Shown piece after piece: positions 18,537 through 27,457 of a stretch of DNA of 64,000 bases (position 1 is the first letter of the stretch; every line of letters begins with the position of its first letter). The stretch is from Silvibacterium dinghuense (GTDB taxonomy: Bacteria; Acidobacteriota; Terriglobia; Terriglobales; Acidobacteriaceae). The stretch is taken from assembly GCF_004123295.1 (NCBI RefSeq), contig NZ_SDMK01000001.1:744001-808000 (forward strand), in the 5' to 3' direction. A program made the position numbers and the translations under genes. The notes beneath the pieces were generated by a model. It was not told the origin of the DNA. It searched no databases and worked only from the letters and a program-made list of their open reading frames with translations.

Positions 18537-19463
18537 ATGGATGCACCGATTGGCTGTGGCACTGCCCTCGTCACTCCCTTCCGCGCCGATGGGAGCCTCG
18601 ACGAACACACGCTCTACAACCTTGCGCAATGGCAGGTAGAAAGCGGTATTGACTGGATTGTCGCCTGCGGCACAACCGCTGAGACGCCGACGCTGACCGA
18701 CGAGGAGTGGCTGCGGGTGATCCGCATCATTGCCGAGGCTGTCGCCGGGCGCGTCCCCGTCTGGGCCGGGGCTACGCATAACTCCACGCGCGAGGCCGCA
18801 CACCGCGCCGCGCTGGCCGCGCAGATCCCCGGCGTCACCGCCATCCTTTCGGCGAACCCGTACTACAACAAGCCCAATCAGCAGGGCCAGTTCGAGCACT
18901 TCCGCGCCGTCGCCCAGGCGACCCAGCTGCCGGTAATCCTCTACAACATTCCCGGCCGCACCGGAACAAACCTCGAACCGGCGACCGTGCTCCAGCTGAT
19001 CGACGCCGCTCCGAACATCGCCGGCGTTAAGGAATCGAGCGGCAATCTGCCGCAGATCACCGAGTTGCTCACGCTGGTCCCGCGCAGCTTCCATGTTTAT
19101 GCCGGCGATGACAACATGGCCCTCGGCGTCATCGCCCTTGGCGGCTCAGGCCTGGTCTCGGTCGCCTCAAACCAGATCCCCGGCGCTATGGCCGAGATGA
19201 TCCACGCCGCGCTGGCCAATGAGTGGACCACCGCCCGCCGCCTGAATCGCAAGTACTTCCGCCTGCTCCAGGCCAACTTCTGGGAGACCAGTCCCGGCCC
19301 GGTGAAGGCCATCATGACCATGATGGGCAAGCTTGAAGAGCACTACCGCCTGCCGATCGTTCCAGTCGCGCCTTCGACCCGCGCCAGACTCGAGCGACTG
19401 GCCGGAGAGCTGGGCCTGTTAGTGCACGGACCGCAGGTCGACGGCGATCCGGGTTTGTTCTAG
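18537..19463 (+). CDS. dapA: 4-hydroxy-tetrahydrodipicolinate synthase
   Basis: A 308-residue class I aldolase that condenses pyruvate with L-aspartate-4-semialdehyde, the first committed step of the lysine and diaminopimelate branch. Motifs: GCGTALVTPF, ACGTTAE (T46, T47), the Tyr136 in LYNIPGRTG, and the Schiff-base lysine K165 in GVKESSGN. Start: ATG at 18537 is preferred; a GTG one codon earlier and longer starts lack support. Followed by dapD after about 200 bp containing a repeat, so the two may not be one tight operon. Confidence 0.95.
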   Translation: MDAPIGCGTALVTPFRADGSLDEHTLYNLAQWQVESGIDWIVACGTTAETPTLTDEEWLRVIRIIAEAVAGRVPVWAGATHNSTREAAHRAALAAQIPGVTAILSANPYYNKPNQQGQFEHFRAVAQATQLPVILYNIPGRTGTNLEPATVLQLIDAAPNIAGVKESSGNLPQITELLTLVPRSFHVYAGDDNMALGVIALGGSGLVSVASNQIPGAMAEMIHAALANEWTTARRLNRKYFRLLQANFWETSPGPVKAIMTMMGKLEEHYRLPIVPVAPSTRARLERLAGELGLLVHGPQVDGDPGLF

Positions 19464-19570
19464 CCGCAGGGGACGCGACGTAGTCCCGGCTTCCCTTCAA
19501 CACCAGACCTTTTAAAGTCCCGCAAAGATAGCTCCGGAAAGGAATCCTGGGTTATCCCAAAGCATCTGGA

Positions 19571-19661
19571 TCGCGACCAAAGGGAGCGGAGGCCGAAGGC
19601 GATCCGCCCTGCGCGCAGCAGCCGAAGGCGATCCACCCTGTGCGCAGCTGGTCCGGTAAAC
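19571..19661. repeat. Dispersed GCGACCAAAGGGAGCGG repeat between dapA and dapD
   Basis: Contains TCGCGACCAAAGGGAGCGG and GGCCGAAGGCGATCC units, with a following CCCTGCGCGCAGCAG. Part of it recurs at 53843-53895 and inside the moaD-like gene at 54621. Confidence 0.7.
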
Positions 19662-19670
19662 TTGAATCAA

Positions 19671-20531
19671 ATGTCTGAAAGCACCCTGAAGTCCCCAGCT
19701 CTGCAATCACAGATTGAGCACCACTTCGCCGCCGGGCCGGCCGCCATTGGCGACGCTGCCGCCATCGCCGCCTTCCTTGAACTTCGCTCGGCCCTCGAGG
19801 CCGGCACCTTGCGCTCGGCCGAGCCCGACGCGACCCACCCCCTGGGCTGGCGCGTCAATGCCTGGGTCAAGCAAGGCATCCTGCTCGGCTTCCGCCTCGG
19901 CCATCTTGAAGCCGCAGGCTCCGATCTTTCCTTCGTCGACAAGCACACCTATCCGGCGCGCATCTTCACCGCCGAGCAGGGCATTCGCATCGTCCCCGGC
20001 GGGTCGTCTGTTCGAGCAGGAGCGTATCTGGCCAAATCCGTGGTCTGTATGCCTCCCATGTATGTGAACGTCGGCGCTTACGTCGATGAGGGCACCATGG
20101 TCGACTCGCACGCCCTGGTCGGCAGCTGCGCCCAGATTGGCAAGCGCGTGCACCTGAGTGCCGCGGCGCAGGTCGGCGGCGTACTCGAGCCGGTCAACGC
20201 CAGCCCCGTCATCCTTGAAGACGATGTGCTCGTCGGCGGCAACTGCGGCGTCTATGAAGGCACCATCGTGCGCAAGCGCGCCGTGCTCGCGGCCGGTACT
20301 ATCCTTACCCGCGGCACACCGGTCTATGACACGGTGAACGGCACCGTACTGCGCGCCACGGCCGAAACGCCGCTCATCATCCCCGAGAATGCCGTCGTCG
20401 TCCCCGGCTCGCGCTCCATCCAGAAGGGCAAGGCCGCCGAATGGGGTCTCAGCGTCTACACACCGGTCATCGTAAAGTACCGCGACGAGAAGACCGACCT
20501 CAGCGCCACGCTCGAAGACCTGCTGCGCTAA
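19671..20531 (+). CDS. dapD: 2,3,4,5-tetrahydropyridine-2,6-dicarboxylate N-succinyltransferase
   Basis: A 286-residue left-handed beta-helix transferase. It succinylates tetrahydrodipicolinate with succinyl-CoA in the succinylase route to meso-diaminopimelate, giving lysine and peptidoglycan. Seen: [22 protein letters not shown], the hexapeptide repeat region from [46 protein letters not shown], and [15 protein letters not shown]. The domain order and length fit DapD. ATG 19671 is chosen over TTG 19662. The enzyme sits downstream of dapA, which supplies its precursor pathway. Confidence 0.93.
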   Translation: MSESTLKSPALQSQIEHHFAAGPAAIGDAAAIAAFLELRSALEAGTLRSAEPDATHPLGWRVNAWVKQGILLGFRLGHLEAAGSDLSFVDKHTYPARIFTAEQGIRIVPGGSSVRAGAYLAKSVVCMPPMYVNVGAYVDEGTMVDSHALVGSCAQIGKRVHLSAAAQVGGVLEPVNASPVILEDDVLVGGNCGVYEGTIVRKRAVLAAGTILTRGTPVYDTVNGTVLRATAETPLIIPENAVVVPGSRSIQKGKAAEWGLSVYTPVIVKYRDEKTDLSATLEDLLR

Positions 20532-20534
20532 GCC

Positions 20535-20739
20535 TGTCGACATAGAAACGCATAGAGAATAAAAACTTAACGCCAAATTGTCATCCCGACCGAAGCGAGC
20601 CAAAGGCGAGCGAAGTGGAGGGACCTGCGGTTAACGCCTGTCCGGGTAGGAAACCACTGGCTTCTCCACTCCGCAGGACAATAAAGCTGTCCTGCTCCGG
20701 TCGAAATGACCATGATTTGCCTGGGCTATAGGTCGATAC
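20535..20739. repeat. ~200-bp palindromic extragenic element, copy 2 (inverted)
   Basis: The reverse complement of the element at 1767-1964, with core at 20579-20710. It starts a few bases after the dapD stop. The outer ends are imperfect inverted repeats (left TGTCGACATAG, right CTATAGGTCGATAC). Confidence 0.85.
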
Positions 20740-20927
20740 CCCTAACGCATCTCCAGATCTGCAAAAGGCTCCGCCAAAACCGGAGCCTATCTTTATTCCC
20801 TGTATCTGCTCCGGTACGCGCCACTTTTCAATCCTGCCTCCGTCGATATATGGTAGGCAGTCGCTCTGCGTCCGGGCCGTTTCGACCCCGCCGGGCGGCC
20901 GCATCGAATGTTTTGGAGTACCTGCTT

Positions 20928-22055
20928 ATGTCGACCACCTTGCTGCATCCCGAAGTTGCTCTTCCGAAAGACTTTCTTCCCCTCAACGGCACCGATCACG
21001 TCGAATTTTATGTGGGAAATGCCCGTCAGGCGGCCTACTTCTACCGTGCCGCCTTTGGCATGAAGCTCGTCGCCTACGCCGGTCCCGAGACCGGACGCCG
21101 CGATCGCGCCTCCTATGTCCTGCAACAGGGCAAAATCCGCTTCGTTCTCACTACCGCGCTCCGTCCTGATGGCGAGATCGCGCAGCATGTCCACATTCAC
21201 GGTGACGGTGTCCGCGACGTAGCCCTCATGGTCGACGACGCGCGGCAGGCCTGGAAGGAGACCACCAAGCGCGGCGCCCGCTCCATCCGCGAGCCCTTTG
21301 AGATGCAGGACGAGTACGGCCGCGTCCGCCTCTCCTCGATCGCCACCTATGGCGACACCATCCACACCTTTGTCGAACGCGGTGATTACGCCGGTCCGTT
21401 CCTGCCCGGCTACCGCGCCGAGCCAGAAGACCTGATCGCCCGGCCAACCGGCCTGCTCTATATCGACCACATGGTCGGCAACGTCGGCTGGAACGAGATG
21501 AACCGCTGGGTCGATTTCTACGCCGACACCCTCGGCTTCTCGCTCTATCAGCACTTCGACGACAAGGACATCTCGACCGAGTATTCGGCACTGATGTCGA
21601 AGGTGATGGCCAACGGCAACGGCCGCGTGAAATTCCCCATCAACGAGCCCGCCGAAGGTCGGCACAAGTCGCAGATCGAAGAGTATCTCGAATTCTACCA
21701 CGGCCCCGGCGTGCAGCATATCGCCATGGCCACGCACGACATCCTCTCCACCGTCTCGCAGATGCAGGCGCAGGGCATCGGCTTCCTCAAAGTCCCGCAC
21801 ACGTACTACACGCAGCTCGAGCAGCGCATCGGCAAGATCGACGAACCGATCGAAGAACTCGAACGCCTCGGCATCCTCGTCGACCGCGACGACGAAGGCT
21901 ACATGCTGCAGATCTTCACCCGGCCGGTCGAAGACCGCCCGACGCTGTTCTACGAGATCATCCAGCGCAAGGGCAGCCGCAGCTTCGGCAAGGGCAACTT
22001 CAAGGCGCTCTTTGAAGCCATTGAACGCGAACAGGCCGAGCGCGGAAACCTGTAA
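20928..22055 (+). CDS. hppD: 4-hydroxyphenylpyruvate dioxygenase
   Basis: A 375-residue Fe(II) dioxygenase that converts 4-hydroxyphenylpyruvate to homogentisate in tyrosine breakdown. Two VOC halves are visible: NGTDHVEFYVGN at the N-terminus, and YIDHMVGNVG with the iron ligand H181. The other ligands are H264 (GVQHIAMATHD) and E343 (FYEIIQRKGSRSFGKGNFK). The gating helix at the C-terminus is present. The start ATG 20928 is selected because it follows GGAGTACC and begins the known family N-terminus; upstream in-frame text has no similarity. It is preceded by the copy-2 palindromic element. Confidence 0.95.
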   Translation: MSTTLLHPEVALPKDFLPLNGTDHVEFYVGNARQAAYFYRAAFGMKLVAYAGPETGRRDRASYVLQQGKIRFVLTTALRPDGEIAQHVHIHGDGVRDVALMVDDARQAWKETTKRGARSIREPFEMQDEYGRVRLSSIATYGDTIHTFVERGDYAGPFLPGYRAEPEDLIARPTGLLYIDHMVGNVGWNEMNRWVDFYADTLGFSLYQHFDDKDISTEYSALMSKVMANGNGRVKFPINEPAEGRHKSQIEEYLEFYHGPGVQHIAMATHDILSTVSQMQAQGIGFLKVPHTYYTQLEQRIGKIDEPIEELERLGILVDRDDEGYMLQIFTRPVEDRPTLFYEIIQRKGSRSFGKGNFKALFEAIEREQAERGNL

Positions 22056-22116
22056 GGCGCATTCCGATCCGAAACCCTTTGCGAAACTTCGCGTTTGGGG
22101 GATGAAACGAAATATG

Positions 22117-22157
22117 GGCACCTTATCCAAACCTGATTTTGGCTTGGATAAGGTGCC
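22117..22157. repeat. 14-bp perfect stem palindrome after hppD
   Basis: GGCACCTTATCCAA pairs with TTGGATAAGGTGCC around a 13-base loop. No T-run follows, so it is an extragenic palindrome or weak terminator. Confidence 0.6.
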
Positions 22158-22227
22158 GGCGTGTGCTCCAGGTCTCAACTTGAGACGTGGAAAAGCATGC
22201 TGGCCATGAAAAATGCTCTACTGAAGA

Positions 22228-23019
22228 GTGAACACCGCCAGCCCCGCTCCGCCCGCTGCCGCCCGCATAGAAACCCGCATCGCTCCTCTTCGCGAAAAGC
22301 TCGCCGCACACCCGCTCTATCTCGAAATCCGCACCCTGGCTGAACTCCGTCTCTTCATGGAGTCGCATGTCTTTGCCGTGTGGGATTTCATGAGCCTGCT
22401 CAAGAGCCTGCAGCGCACGCTCACCTCGGTCTCTGTGCCATGGGTGCCGACACCGTTTCCAGCCAGCCGCCGCTTCCTCAATGAAATCGTCCTCGGCGAG
22501 GAGAGCGACCTCTACGACGGCCAGCCGGCAAGTCACTTTGAAATGTACCTGTCCGCCATGCGGCAGGCGGGAGCCTCAACCGCCGCTATCGATGCGCTGC
22601 TCGGCAACGCACCGACCGGCAACGTGATCTTCGCCGCCGAGACACCCGCCGAGGCCCGTGCCTTCGTTGAGGACACCTTCCGCATCATCGAGCGCGGCTC
22701 ACCCGCGGCACAGGCCGGAGCCTTTGCCTTCGGCCGCGAAGATCTGATCCCGGCGATGTTCCGCGCGTTGGTCCGCGACCTCAATCATGAGCTCAGCGGA
22801 CGGCTTGACCGCTTTGTCTGGTATCTCGAGCGCCACATCGAGGTCGATGGCGATGACCACGGACCGCTTGCCCTGGGCATGGTCGCCGACCTCTGCGGCG
22901 ACTCCGCAGAGCGATGGGAAGAAGCAGCCAGAGCCGCGGAAACAGCACTGCAATCGCGACTGGCGCTGTGGGATGGCATCCTCTCGCGCATCGAGAAGCA
23001 TCGCGTCATAAGCGGCTGA
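22228..23019 (+). CDS. DUF3050 family protein (heme-oxygenase-like fold)
   Basis: A 263-residue all-helical protein starting at GTG 22228. The text IETRIAPLREKLAAHPLY, MESHVFAVWDFMSLLKSLQ, and NEIVLGEESDL are features of the DUF3050 family, which is predicted to have a heme-oxygenase-like fold. The histidines and acids in MESHVF and EESD resemble metal-ligand positions in diiron members, but this is inference. The function is unknown. The TlpA-like gene starts 36 bases after its stop. Confidence 0.75.
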   Translation: MNTASPAPPAAARIETRIAPLREKLAAHPLYLEIRTLAELRLFMESHVFAVWDFMSLLKSLQRTLTSVSVPWVPTPFPASRRFLNEIVLGEESDLYDGQPASHFEMYLSAMRQAGASTAAIDALLGNAPTGNVIFAAETPAEARAFVEDTFRIIERGSPAAQAGAFAFGREDLIPAMFRALVRDLNHELSGRLDRFVWYLERHIEVDGDDHGPLALGMVADLCGDSAERWEEAARAAETALQSRLALWDGILSRIEKHRVISG

Positions 23020-23054
23020 TAACCGCTCCAGACACGGACTTATGCGTTATTCTG

Positions 23055-23618
23055 ATGACCACCATGCGCCCATGCCGAAGCCTTCTCCCGCTCGCCCTCG
23101 CCTTCATGCTCGGACTCTCCGCCTACGCGTCGGACACACCGGTCGGCAAGGAAGACCCGATGGTGAAAGGTACGCACACCAAGGTCGGAGATCAGTCGCC
23201 CGCGGTCGCAGTCGATGAGCTATCCGGAGACACCTTCAACCTTGCGCACGAGAAGGGCAAGGTCGTACTCGTGAATTTCTGGGCCACATGGTGCGGTCCA
23301 TGCCAGATCGAGATGCCGCGCCTCGAGAAGGAAGTCTGGGAGAAGTACAAATCGAATCCGCATTTCGCGATGGTCGCCATCGCCCGTGAGCAGACGAAGG
23401 ATGTGGTCGCCGGCTTTGCCGCCAAACACACCGCTTACACCTTTCCGCTCGCCTACGATCCGCAGCGCGATGTCTACAAGCACTTCGCCGACATCGGCAT
23501 TCCACGCAGCTACGTCATCGACCGCCACGGCGTGATCGTCTTCCAGAGCGTCGGCTACACCGATGCCGATTTTGCCGGACTTGAGGCCGCACTCAGCAAA
23601 GCACTCGCAACGAATTAG
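23055..23618 (+). CDS. TlpA/ResA-type periplasmic thioredoxin
   Basis: A 187-residue exported thioredoxin-fold protein. It has an N-terminal signal peptide (RSLLPLALAFMLGLSAYAS), then VLVNFWATWCGPCQIEMPRL with the redox motif WCGPC at 79-83, and GIPRSYVIDRHGVIVFQSVGY with the cis-proline loop. Family members reduce disulfides during cytochrome c maturation or in envelope redox control. It is 36 bases downstream of the DUF3050 gene, in the same direction. Start ATG 23055; ATG 23064 is also possible. Confidence 0.85.
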   Translation: MTTMRPCRSLLPLALAFMLGLSAYASDTPVGKEDPMVKGTHTKVGDQSPAVAVDELSGDTFNLAHEKGKVVLVNFWATWCGPCQIEMPRLEKEVWEKYKSNPHFAMVAIAREQTKDVVAGFAAKHTAYTFPLAYDPQRDVYKHFADIGIPRSYVIDRHGVIVFQSVGYTDADFAGLEAALSKALATN

Positions 23619-23637
23619 CCCCTCTCGACAGAAACAG

Positions 23638-23670
23638 AAACGGCCGGAAACACATAGCTTCCGGCCGTTT
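23638..23670. terminator. Bidirectional terminator between convergent genes
   Basis: AAACGGCCGGAA / TTCCGGCCGTTT, a 12-bp perfect stem, sits between the + strand thioredoxin and the - strand secreted gene. A and T runs flank it on both strands. Confidence 0.75.
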
Positions 23671-23691
23671 CTGCGGGTAAGCCCCAAGGCT

Positions 23692-24240
23692 CTAATCGAG
23701 TCCGAAACAGAAGGCCTGCATCGAACCCTGTGTCATCAGCGCGTATTCGCCCGGTGCGAGCGGCGCGGCAGGAATCACCTTCACCGATCCGGTTCCATAT
23801 TTGGCAAAGTTCATGGATATCTGCTCGCCTGCAAGCGTGCTCTTGCCGCCTGTAAACAGGTGCGCCTTTGCCACCTGCACCTCACGCTTTCCCTTCTTCG
23901 GCGTGAGCTGGTAAAGGTGCACTACCGTCGAAGGATCGATGTCCGGACTGGGCAGTTTGACGATCATGGGAGGCAGCGTCGCGGCAGTAAAGCGCACCGG
24001 AGACTTCTCGCCCTCGACGGCATAGACGGTTTCAGCGCCGCCATAGCCCAGACCGTGCACCTTGGTCGCTGCGGCCATCTGCTGCTGCTCGAGCGGCTTG
24101 AGGCTCCCATCCGGCGCGAGCGCACGAAAACTGTTGATATATTCCGGCTCCTGCGCCGCGCTGGCGGCAGGAGCGCTCTGTACCGGTCCTCCAACCCCGG
24201 TCCACAGCAGAAACGACAAAACGGCCACTTTTACGTACAT
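23692..24240 (-). CDS. Secreted hypothetical protein
   Basis: A 182-residue protein with a signal peptide (YVKVAVLSFLLWTGVGGP, cleavage near QSAPA) and no recognised domain. The mature part is beta-rich (VHLYQLTPKKGKREVQVAKAHLF, SVKVIPAAPLAPGEYALMTQG), which looks like an Ig-like or surface-exposed fold. The start ATG 24240 has a GGAG site in front; upstream in-frame residues are not signal-like. Likely periplasmic or outer-membrane exposed, convergent with the thioredoxin. Confidence 0.6.
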   Translation of the reverse strand: MYVKVAVLSFLLWTGVGGPVQSAPAASAAQEPEYINSFRALAPDGSLKPLEQQQMAAATKVHGLGYGGAETVYAVEGEKSPVRFTAATLPPMIVKLPSPDIDPSTVVHLYQLTPKKGKREVQVAKAHLFTGGKSTLAGEQISMNFAKYGTGSVKVIPAAPLAPGEYALMTQGSMQAFCFGLD

Positions 24241-24414
24241 GTGCCTGCTCCGCTTTCCACATCTGAATTGTCCAAGGGGGGAGTCGCCGACAGTATGCCA
24301 CAGGCGCTGTTGTCTTCCCGCAAATTCCTGCCGGGCCTGCAAACGCAAACGGGGACACGGCACGTGCCGTATCCCCGTTCGCTTTTCCCCTGCCGGGAAA
24401 CTCGTCAGAGTCTA

Positions 24415-24684
24415 AGAGCCTGTTATGAACTTTCCCGCGGCGGACGCTGGGAGCCAATTTTTACGAGGTCGAGGAGCGAGTTGCGACGGATATCGGGCCA
24501 TATCCGAGCAGCGAGCGACGAAGAGATCGGGAAAATTGGCCCCAGCCCTGAAGGGTTGCGGGGAAAATCGGCCCATACTTCGTTGTCGGCCTCGCCTAGG
24601 AATCGCCTATGTCTTCGTCCTCCGCCTCGTCTGGGCCGATTTTCCCGCGCAACGCCGCCCGCGCGAAAGTTCATAACAGGCTCT
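24415..24684. mobile_element. MITE-like 270-bp element, copy 1
   Basis: Terminal inverted repeats AGAGCCTGTTATGAACTTTC at the left and the same sequence reversed at the right. No transposase frame lies inside. Copy 2 (42909-43176) is its inverted relative. TAA directly flanks the GAGCC...GGCTC body on both sides, consistent with a 3-base target duplication. The final bases form part of the stop codon of the adjacent receptor gene. Confidence 0.8.
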
Positions 24685-27127
24685 AAAAGTTCCACGACAT
24701 CGTAGCGTGAAGCGTACGCGGATCGCCCGGCTTCACGTAGATATCGTTGTAGGAGCCGGAGGCGTAGCGCTCGTTGAGCAGGTTCTCCGCGTTGAACTGC
24801 CACAGTGCGTGGCCGCGGTGATAGCTCACCGAAGTTTCCATCAGCCCATAGCCGGGCAACTGGAAGCTGTTCTCGAGATCGCCAGCCTGATCGGTGTAAT
24901 GGTGACCGCCGACGCCGAATGCGAGTCCCCGCACTACACCGCGCGGAATCTCATAGGTGGTCCACAGGTTCAGAATGTTCCGTGGCGCGTTCAGAGTCGG
25001 CGTGCCGGAAGCAATCGTCGTGTCCTTGGTCACCTCGGCATTTACATAGGAATACGCCGCAGTCACGTTCCATCCTGTCATCGGATGCAGAGCGGTTTCG
25101 AACTCCACGCCGCGGCTGCGCTGCGCGCCGGTCACCACGTAGTAGTTCGGATGGGTTTCGTCCGTCGTCGCCACGTTGTTGCGGTTCAGCTGGAAGATCG
25201 CAGTCGTCGCCGTCACGCGGCCACCCCAGAATGAGCTCTTGGTACCGCCCTCCCACTGCTGACCGCGCTCGGGCGGCAGATAGCTGCCGGATGTCGTGCC
25301 GTTATAGACGCTGCCCGACTGCGGCAGATACGACTTGCTGAAGCTCGCATAGAACGTCGTCGACGGGATCGCCTCCCAGGTCACGCCCACGCGCGGTGTC
25401 TCGCCCGTGCCGTTCTGGTTAGCTTCGCCTCGGCTCTCGTTCTTGGCAAAGTCGATGCGCCCACCGGCCGTCACCGTAATGTGATGGGGCAGACGGACAT
25501 GATCCTGCAGGTAGACGCCCATGTACTGGGTCACTGTGAACGTATCCGAATAGAGCACCAGCTGCTGGATCGGATTCGCGCCGTATACCGGATGGAACAG
25601 ATCCAGAGGTTCATAGACCGGATCGGCGAAATTGATGGAGTAACCGATTCCCGTCGAGGGACTACGGTAGACATCCAGGCCCGCGAGCACATCATGCTCC
25701 ATGCCGAAGAAGGAGTGACGCAGCTCGAAGTTCGTATCCACCTCATGCGCCTGCCACGGCCCATGCCAGCTCAGCGGATAGCGATACAGCGTGCGGTCGT
25801 CCGAGGACAGATACGCCGGGTAATAGAGCCGGTTCCAGTCTTCCTGGTACCAGGCAAAGCGCGCGTTCTGGTGCAGAGAGATGCTGTCCGTCAGCTTCTG
25901 CGTAAGCTGGTAGCCGATCTGCTGCGTGGCCTGCGCCAGCCCGTTGGCATGATCCTCAAGCTCGCCGATGTAGCGGCTGATAGGAATCTGGCCGTTCGGG
26001 TTCGGCAGGATAAGGCCCACGGCCGGCAGCGGCATGGCCATGCGTCCGTTATCGCGCTCCGCGCGGCCCAGCAGCGTCAGCTGGGTCGACGGGCTCGGCC
26101 TCCACGTCAGCGAAGGCTCCAGGTAGTAGCGGTTGCGGTGCGTGTAATCGACGAAGGTGTCTGCTGAGTGGAACAGGCCCGCGAAACGCCCATACAGCGT
26201 GCCCGAAGAGTTCAACTCCCTGCCCGCGTCCACCGCCGGATCGATAAAGTTGAAAGAGCCGCCCGTCAGCTGCACATGCGCGAAGTTGGCCGGCACCGGC
26301 TTGCGCGTAACCAGGTTGACCAGTCCACCCAGCGGGCTCTGTCCGTAGAGCGCGGAGGAAGGCCCCTTGAGCACCTCGACCGACTCCAGTCCCCACATCT
26401 CCTCACTCACGCCGTTGCCGCTGCGTAGCCCGTCGATATAGGTATTGAACGAGGCATCGAAGCCCCGGATGCGGTAGTAGTCGTAGTTGTCGTAGTAACC
26501 GCCCGCCATCACGCCGGAGACATTGCGCAGCGCCTGCTCCAGGGTCACCACCCCTTCGGCATCCATCTGCTGGCGGTTCACCTCGCTGATCGACTGTGGA
26601 ACCTCGTTCAACGGCAGTTCCGTCTTCGTTCCGCCATTCGAGACCGACGTGGCGTACTCATTGCCCGCCGTCACCGTCACCGAGCTCGTCACGTGGCCCA
26701 TTTGCAGCTTCGGATTCACAATCGTCCCGGTGGCCGTGTCCTCCACGGCCACGCTCTGGGTCGTGCTGCCAAAGCCCTTGGACTCCACCACCATCTGGTA
26801 ACGGCCAGCCGGGACTGCGAGGCTGAAGCTTCCGGCAGCATCGGAAGTCGCCGTCGCCTGGAAAGCATCGCAGGTCAGCGTCAGCTCAGCATGGGCCACG
26901 CCCGCTCCCGAGGGATCGGTTACCACGCCGGAAAGCCTCCGCAGCGGCGCGGTTGCGGCTCCAGGTGCCGGACATCCGGCCGGCACGTTCTCCGCAACCA
27001 CAGCCGGCATCTCAGCCGTATTTTTTCCATCTTCGGCCCAAAGCAATCCTGCACCTGCAACCAGCCCCATCAGCGCCATCCAGGGCGCGCATGCCAACAA
27101 CCCAGCCTTACCCAACTTCAAAGTCAT
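24683..27127 (-). CDS. TonB-dependent siderophore receptor
   Basis: An 814-residue outer-membrane receptor. Order: signal peptide to about residue 31; a carboxypeptidase-regulatory-like beta domain (about 64-145, LSGVVTDPSGAGVAHAELTL); the plug domain (about 165-290, with QSISEVNRQQM, VLKGPSSALYGQSPLGGLVNLVTRKP); then the 22-strand barrel ending in the aromatic SWNF. The plug and barrel resemble ferric siderophore (FepA/FhuA-like) receptors energised by TonB. Start ATG 27127 is chosen for the signal peptide; the longer frame is not. The promoter has two palindromes, so iron-responsive repression is likely. Its stop codon overlaps the MITE-like element. Confidence 0.92.
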   Translation of the reverse strand: MTLKLGKAGLLACAPWMALMGLVAGAGLLWAEDGKNTAEMPAVVAENVPAGCPAPGAATAPLRRLSGVVTDPSGAGVAHAELTLTCDAFQATATSDAAGSFSLAVPAGRYQMVVESKGFGSTTQSVAVEDTATGTIVNPKLQMGHVTSSVTVTAGNEYATSVSNGGTKTELPLNEVPQSISEVNRQQMDAEGVVTLEQALRNVSGVMAGGYYDNYDYYRIRGFDASFNTYIDGLRSGNGVSEEMWGLESVEVLKGPSSALYGQSPLGGLVNLVTRKPVPANFAHVQLTGGSFNFIDPAVDAGRELNSSGTLYGRFAGLFHSADTFVDYTHRNRYYLEPSLTWRPSPSTQLTLLGRAERDNGRMAMPLPAVGLILPNPNGQIPISRYIGELEDHANGLAQATQQIGYQLTQKLTDSISLHQNARFAWYQEDWNRLYYPAYLSSDDRTLYRYPLSWHGPWQAHEVDTNFELRHSFFGMEHDVLAGLDVYRSPSTGIGYSINFADPVYEPLDLFHPVYGANPIQQLVLYSDTFTVTQYMGVYLQDHVRLPHHITVTAGGRIDFAKNESRGEANQNGTGETPRVGVTWEAIPSTTFYASFSKSYLPQSGSVYNGTTSGSYLPPERGQQWEGGTKSSFWGGRVTATTAIFQLNRNNVATTDETHPNYYVVTGAQRSRGVEFETALHPMTGWNVTAAYSYVNAEVTKDTTIASGTPTLNAPRNILNLWTTYEIPRGVVRGLAFGVGGHHYTDQAGDLENSFQLPGYGLMETSVSYHRGHALWQFNAENLLNERYASGSYNDIYVKPGDPRTLHATMSWNF

Positions 27128-27237
27128 CCTGCTGAAACCCTTCAACTTGTCGTGTATTTCAGGCGTCTTCCGGATCTGTTTCCATCCGCGCCTGCCAGAA
27201 ACCGCACAGCACACCAAAAGCGAGCTGCAGTCCATAT

Positions 27238-27285
27238 AGGACCAATCCAGTCCTCATTAAATAGGACCAAATCAGTCCTAGTCAA
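27238..27285 (-). promoter_or_regulatory. Receptor promoter with twin operator palindromes
   Basis: On the minus strand a TTGACT -35 box (27280-27285) and an ATTTAA-like -10 (27257-27262) are separated by 17 bases. That spacer is the palindrome AGGAC-N7-GTCCT (27263-27279). A second copy of the same palindrome lies downstream at 27238-27254, 25 bp from the first. This geometry suggests steric repression of the receptor gene by an unidentified regulator. Confidence 0.65.
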
Positions 27286-27399
27286 CCCCAGGTAGGGAGA
27301 AACAACCCCCAAGCGGCTGAGAATGCGTTCTGAAAAGACAAATGAGAAGTGCAGACGGAATGCCCCCGAAGGGCTGCTTGTTGCCAGGGAAAGCAGAAG
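27286..27399. other. Upstream spacer before receptor promoter
   Basis: Short A-rich tract and remnants of repeats, with no gene seen. The adjoining strong palindrome is annotated separately. Confidence 0.5.
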
Positions 27400-27454
27400 G
27401 AGCTACAGCCTCCCCTTCAAGCCAACTTTAGACTTGAAGGGGAGGCTGTAGCTC
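27400..27454. repeat. 22-bp perfect inverted repeat
   Basis: Arms 27400-27421 and 27433-27454 are perfect complements (start GAGCTACAGCC, end GGCTGTAGCTC) around an 11-base loop. It is the strongest hairpin in the window and sits in the thyX to receptor gap. No T-run follows. Confidence 0.8.
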
Positions 27455-27457
27455 TAT

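Noticed and set aside
20793-22178. Long open frame antisense to hppD
   Set aside because: A shadow of the high-GC codon pattern; hppD motifs are clear on the other strand.
24415-24684. Complete IS with transposase
   Set aside because: Only about 270 bp with no internal protein of the needed size.
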